DNA of 64,000 bases from Taenia hydatigena (taxonomy: Eukaryota; Platyhelminthes; Cestoda; Cyclophyllidea; Taeniidae), in assembly GCA_036345935.2 (NCBI GenBank), contig JADWOT020000001.1, forward strand, positions 7,529,873-7,593,872, given 5' to 3'. Positions 59,301 to 64,000 of this stretch are shown here, one piece after another; positions within the stretch are counted from its first letter, which is position 1; each line of letters starts with the position of its first letter. A program made the position numbers and the translations under genes. Under the pieces are notes generated by a model. The model searched no databases. It saw nothing but the letters and a program-made list of their open reading frames with translations, and had not been told where the DNA came from.

Positions 59301-62300
59301 CGTTCGCGCAAACACTCATCTTGAATTACTGTTACCATTTTGTAGACTGAAAAGCATTCTCCTTGACCTCTTCTTTTGTAATGGCGTTTCCGCCAAAACA
59401 GTACCTGTTGCAGCTGTTAAAACGTCGCTCTGTTTGCCGTCTACTGAGCAGAGCATCAGTAGAGCTGACATTTCACCTCAAAATTTAACAGCAACAAGGT
59501 GGTGGATGCTAAACGAAAGCACTCCAAGGAAAGATTGGAGACACAACGCTTAAGGTTCTTCCAAATTCTGTGCGAAAATGTAAAACTTGTAAGCACCAAG
59601 CATTTAGTGAAGAGGACCAACGCGTATGGAAATCCATCCCAATGCCCTCTCCTGGTAAAAGCCTTGACAATCGCTTCAAGTTGCCAAAATGTGCCCCAAG
59701 TGGTATCCAAGTTCAAAAACGTCATTTAGACCTTGTTGTGTTCAGTATTTGCTGAAGTCTCGCCACTGTTACACAACTAAAGCTTCTCCAACCAAAAACT
59801 CGGGCGCAATCACAATTACAAGAAAACCCACGCAAAACGACAATCCAAATTAGTCGCGTGAAGAATTGGTCGATGCAACTAAGAAAAGCGACTAGGTTTT
59901 ACCTTTCAAATGCTTAAAAGAGGCTTTAAAGTCACTTTTTCTTTTACTAACACAGCCATATTACTGAATTTTAATTTTCCACGTCTAATTCTGCGCTGTC
60001 TTTTGGATCTGATTGTCTGTAACTAAAAGCAATGGAGAGCATCAATTCACTCGTTACAAAATGTGCATGCAAAATTCCACTTTTTAAACATCTCCGTTGC
60101 ATCTTACACAGAGTAGATAACAGCCAACCCGTCCATTTCCTAGAGTTGAATGCATTTCTCTTTGGTAAATTGCTGTCTCCAACAGAAATGGTATGGCCAT
60201 TCTGAAGGTAGACTTTTGATGCAAAAACAGTTGTTAGTGCTGAAATTTTGCTACGCATTCTGCACTCTGGTTAGAATGAAGCATAAGGAGTAGTACTTCA
60301 GTAACCAATAAACCATTCGCTCTGCTTCATCATGAGTTGATGTTTAATTGTGACCATGAAAGAATAGAATGCGATGCAGCAAACCTCCTTCCATGGCCAT
60401 TGAGCCATCTGAATTCCCAAGTGCAACCTAAATTGAGTTTTTGATGGAATTTTGAATGTGGAACTATTAAAGAGCAATAGACAGTGCCAAAAGTAAGACG
60501 GCTTTTTATGAAAGACCATGTTTTACATCCCAACCGAGAGTGTGACTGTTAACCGTCAGAAGCATGGTACGTCCTGCGTACAAACGAAGGAGAAAGTGAT
60601 GCCTGGCAGTGAAGACAATGGTCATCCCCTTCCAACCTGCCTTGACGAGTTATGGTTATAAATAAACTATTTATTAGAATCTCAATAGACAGCGGCGTTA
60701 TCCCAACATCAGATCGCCAATCATATGCGACGACCCAGGTTGAACCGTAAAATCAAGGTCCGATGTTGATTAATTACGCGGTCAGTGATTTCGATCTGCG
60801 AACTAAGCCAATGGCATTAAAAACTGCCAATAGGCCAATCCCTGTTTAAGCCACATGGCTGATCGGTGCTCGACCAGGAAGGGCGATCGACTATCTACGG
60901 AATGAACACCTTAACTTGAGTGACTTTATAAAAGTTTCATCCAAACCCACCCAAATTCAAACAACAGAGTCAATAACATGCTACTAAGGAAACTACACAC
61001 ACAAGAAAGATGGAAATTACTCGACTATCAACCCAACCGAAAAAGGTCAACTAGGTCGGAAAGAATAAAACCTCGAAACCAACACTTACAATAATAGTGA
61101 TGAATGGAAGATCAACTAAATGTTGCCATAGTCCATGCCTCCAGGTCGTATTGTCGCTGGTGAGAGTGTGGGAATCGAGCGATGTTGGCTCATTAGGATT
61201 GTCGGTCAGTTTCGGTTGAAGTGTTCTATCACTTATCAAAATACGCAGTGAACTTGATGCTGAATAGGTGGTCAAACATCAAAACACGCTACCAATATTA
61301 GACACCAAAGCCAGAGATGGCTTTTAACGTGGCCTAGAAGCTTGCCAGCTGCAATTCTGGTAGTTATATCTCTATGGCCGAATTTTAGTACGTCTATCAT
61401 GGCAAAGAATCCTGGGTTAGCACAATCACAACGATTTAGCCTTATTCATCTCTTTTGAAACAGATCTGAGAGAAAATAGGAATCTGTAACTCATTGTCTT
61501 CCATAATTGATTTTTCCTATGTTGCGGGCGATGCATCGCTAGAAGAATTCGGCAATTGAGGTCCTCCTGATGTGTGGTGAGCTTGGTCACGTAGCTGCAC
61601 TCATTTTTACCGCTCTTATCCAAATTTAATTAGGATTGGGACTTGGCGGCCGTTCTCGAGTTACACAGCACCAAATTAGGTCTGGTCGTTATTAATAGGA
61701 GGCAACGCAAGATGGGGAAGAATCGTGACGTCAGTCCTATCAAGGCAAAGTAAACATCTGTTTAAGTTCAATTAGTGCTCTCAAATGATCGGGTGATTCT
61801 CGTTCCATCCTCGGATTTCACTCTAGTCTGTCTCAGCAACAAATAACTTCTTATTGCATTTGTGTTCGCCTTCTGCAGCATTCTGTAAAAAGTGCTCCTT
61901 GTCCGCAAATGCTTCTCCTTCCCTAGCCCTTCACTTGACACCTCACATATCTGCACTTCTCTTCCCATTCACTGCACACACATTACTCATTTTCTAGAAG
62001 CCTGCACAAACTTCAGTGAATTTAAGTTGTTTTACTTTAGAAACTGACTGTGTAGGTGGAATGAATATCCCCCTTCTGATTTCGTAATTAAGTAGTCAAA
62101 AGGTAAGCAGCGCCAAGAAAAATGAGATTGCAAAGGTCTTTGGCTTGCATTAGTGATCTACAACCAGTGATCAGGTCCATCCCTTCCGTGGACATGATTG
62201 CGGTTAGCCAGTTCACAATCATGCAGACCATCGTAGCTCCTCTAATCTTTCTCGATCAACTTCGTGAACATTACTGGTGAGGATGGAACCACTAGCAAGC

Positions 62301-64000
62301 TGCGTCTGCCAACAGTCGGAATTGCCTTAAGCAGCAAGAGTACAAGCGAGTTCCACGACTTTATATCCATGGGCCATAATACTGCCTCCTATTGATGTGA
62401 TGTGTTGACAACGACAACCATCCCGTCCTACCATTCCTGTCTCACCACAGTGCTAATGCAACATCCAAGCCATCCGTTAGTCTATATGTCGTAATATCTC
62501 AATGTTATTTAGAGTCTTTTTCGATCTGATTTCCTAGGATGGCCTATTCTATTATATTAATAATTGAAATCAGTGAATAGCTGATCAATTTCGCATCTTC
62601 GATGCAGATGGTATAAGCGAATTCGATAGTTTAATACCGAGCTTGTCAATCTCATGTGCCTCCAGGTCCACTTATGTGCTTTCCACTACTGTCCATTGAT
62701 CATCAACTTACGTACTTGCGCAAGCATGCGCACATTTACAGTTCCTCCCTCGGCGCCACCAACACAGTGCTGCCGACATCTTGCTACTTGACTCTATAGC
62801 AGAATATCCTCGCTACTAATATAGTGCTCAGTAGCAGCATCATGAAGAAATCAGCCGACACTGCATAAGGAGGAACGTCAATCTGACGCTAGTGGTGAAC
62901 TAATGAGAAAAGATGCAGCAGTCAATCTAAATAGTTCTAGAACCTTAAGGTGTAGCATTGTAAGTTCTGTTGACAGTGGTGGCTAGGACCTCTATTGCAT
63001 TGCGGATGGTAGAGAGACTGTCCAACTACTATTGCAAAGCTACAAGACGTTGATCGATTTTTTTCACGTGACTGACCAAGCGCCACCAAGACTCCGCTCC
63101 CTTTTGCGATCTGTAAAAAATTGACCATAGTCGTGAGAGTTTGTTACAATCCCTGTTTTATCGCCTTGTTTTAAAATCCAAAACAAATAAGTAAATCTTG
63201 ACGTTAGTGACGGGAAACAGACAGGTGTATGCATAAGAAATCGTGTGCAAAGAAATGGACTTGTCATTGTAGATGTTAAAAACATACCATACGAGTCCTC
63301 TTCAAGCCAGGTGATTGAATCTGGTCTACTGTGCTTTCCGGATGCATAGAGACTGATTATTTGCATATGGTGAAACTGTTATATCATTCCACATATCATT
63401 GTGGGCATCAACAACTGTGTGCTACAGAGTGAATGCGCACCCCCAGTTGCAGGACTCTGAGGAAATGGTGGTATTTCCAAAAAATAACCTCTCCTATAGT
63501 TTAAATGCTAAATTTTCTTCTTATTTATTGGGGAAGCGTGAGATGTGCCCGACTGATTGACAAGTGACCAACGTTAGGTGCATGCAGTACTTATTCCAAG
63601 ATGAAATAGGTGGCTAACAACTGGGTACGAGACGATAAAACGGATTCCTTTTGAAACCATGCATTGCATTGCTTAATGAATTGATGGTGAGCACTACTGT
63701 TCGTCATAAGTGTGCGGCTAATAATAACCAAAATAGGGCCTTAAGATTTTCACTAACACATGTAAATGTTCGAATTTCGTAAATCTGCATTTACTCTGTT
63801 GTATGCTCTGCGTCCTGACGGAACTGCACAAGGATCTAGTAAGGCCAGTGTGGTCCACCTTTTAGCAAAGAGGGCCCGGGATACGTAAAACGTCTCATCT
63901 CAGCCATTGACATTAACCACTACCGCCTTCGCGGTCTTTAGCACAAGACTAGAGGAGTCAAAGCAGCCTCGGTGCCAATTTACCTTCAAGGAGTTGACCA
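56391..64000. other. No convincing gene to the window end
   Basis: Open frames reach about 100 codons (57187-57495 plus, 63064-63366 minus) without domains. A small cluster of GATCGATCGAT-like words is at 58036-58060. Nothing further is supported. Confidence 0.35.
58450..58510 (-). repeat. R2 dispersed repeat, short fragment
   Basis: ATTAGGTGCCCAAATGATGCCA resembles TTTTAGGTGCCCCAATGATGCCA at 16719 in the R2 copy, same orientation. Too short for a firm call. Confidence 0.3.

Noticed and set aside
1..64000. Search for tRNA, rRNA, CRISPR or bacterial operon features
   Set aside because: No T-arm-like word with matching stems, no regularly spaced identical repeats of CRISPR type and no bacterial gene organisation were found; the window is eukaryotic.

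Overview
This is eukaryotic, animal-type nuclear DNA of moderate GC content. It has replication-type histone genes with the metazoan 3' stem-loop and a BTB-BACK-Kelch gene. Two of that gene's introns are only 32 and 38 nt long and follow GT-AG. Very short introns, lineage-expanded kelch genes and long gene-poor stretches of old repeats suggest a parasitic flatworm, most likely a tapeworm. That assignment is inference; no species marker was seen.

Layout. 1-4091: gene-poor, with two decayed copies of a long dispersed repeat (called R1 here). 4092-14172: a large palindrome with two gap-free arms of 3174 bp (4092-7265 and 10999-14172) around a 3733-bp unique spacer. Each arm carries an intact but divergent histone H2B gene, an H2A gene broken by the same one-base frameshift, and, at the outer edge, the first exon-like part of a small secreted-protein gene reading outward. 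The right copy of that gene continues beyond the palindrome as a decayed Gly/Asp-rich coding stretch. The left copy is cut off and abuts an R1 element. This suggests the right arm is the original and the left arm the inverted copy.

14173-43935: no convincing gene. It holds old R1, R2 and R3 repeat copies, a purine-rich tract and simple repeats. 43936-46539: the one well-resolved multi-exon gene, a Kelch-like protein with ten exon blocks. All junctions are in phase except one place in the BTB domain, which is either a one-base frameshift or an implausibly small intron. 46540-64000: mostly unannotatable. It contains short R4 repeats, a decayed minus-strand coding stretch with a single in-frame TGA (52384-52878), and a 53-bp minisatellite (about 53133-53500).

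Functionally, H2B and H2A would pair in nucleosomes, but this locus has no H3, H4 or H1 and its H2A is broken, so it looks like a duplicated orphan or relic histone pair rather than a working cluster. The Kelch-like gene would encode a cullin-3 substrate adaptor or actin-binding type protein, if it is functional. Most of the window is decayed repeat sequence.
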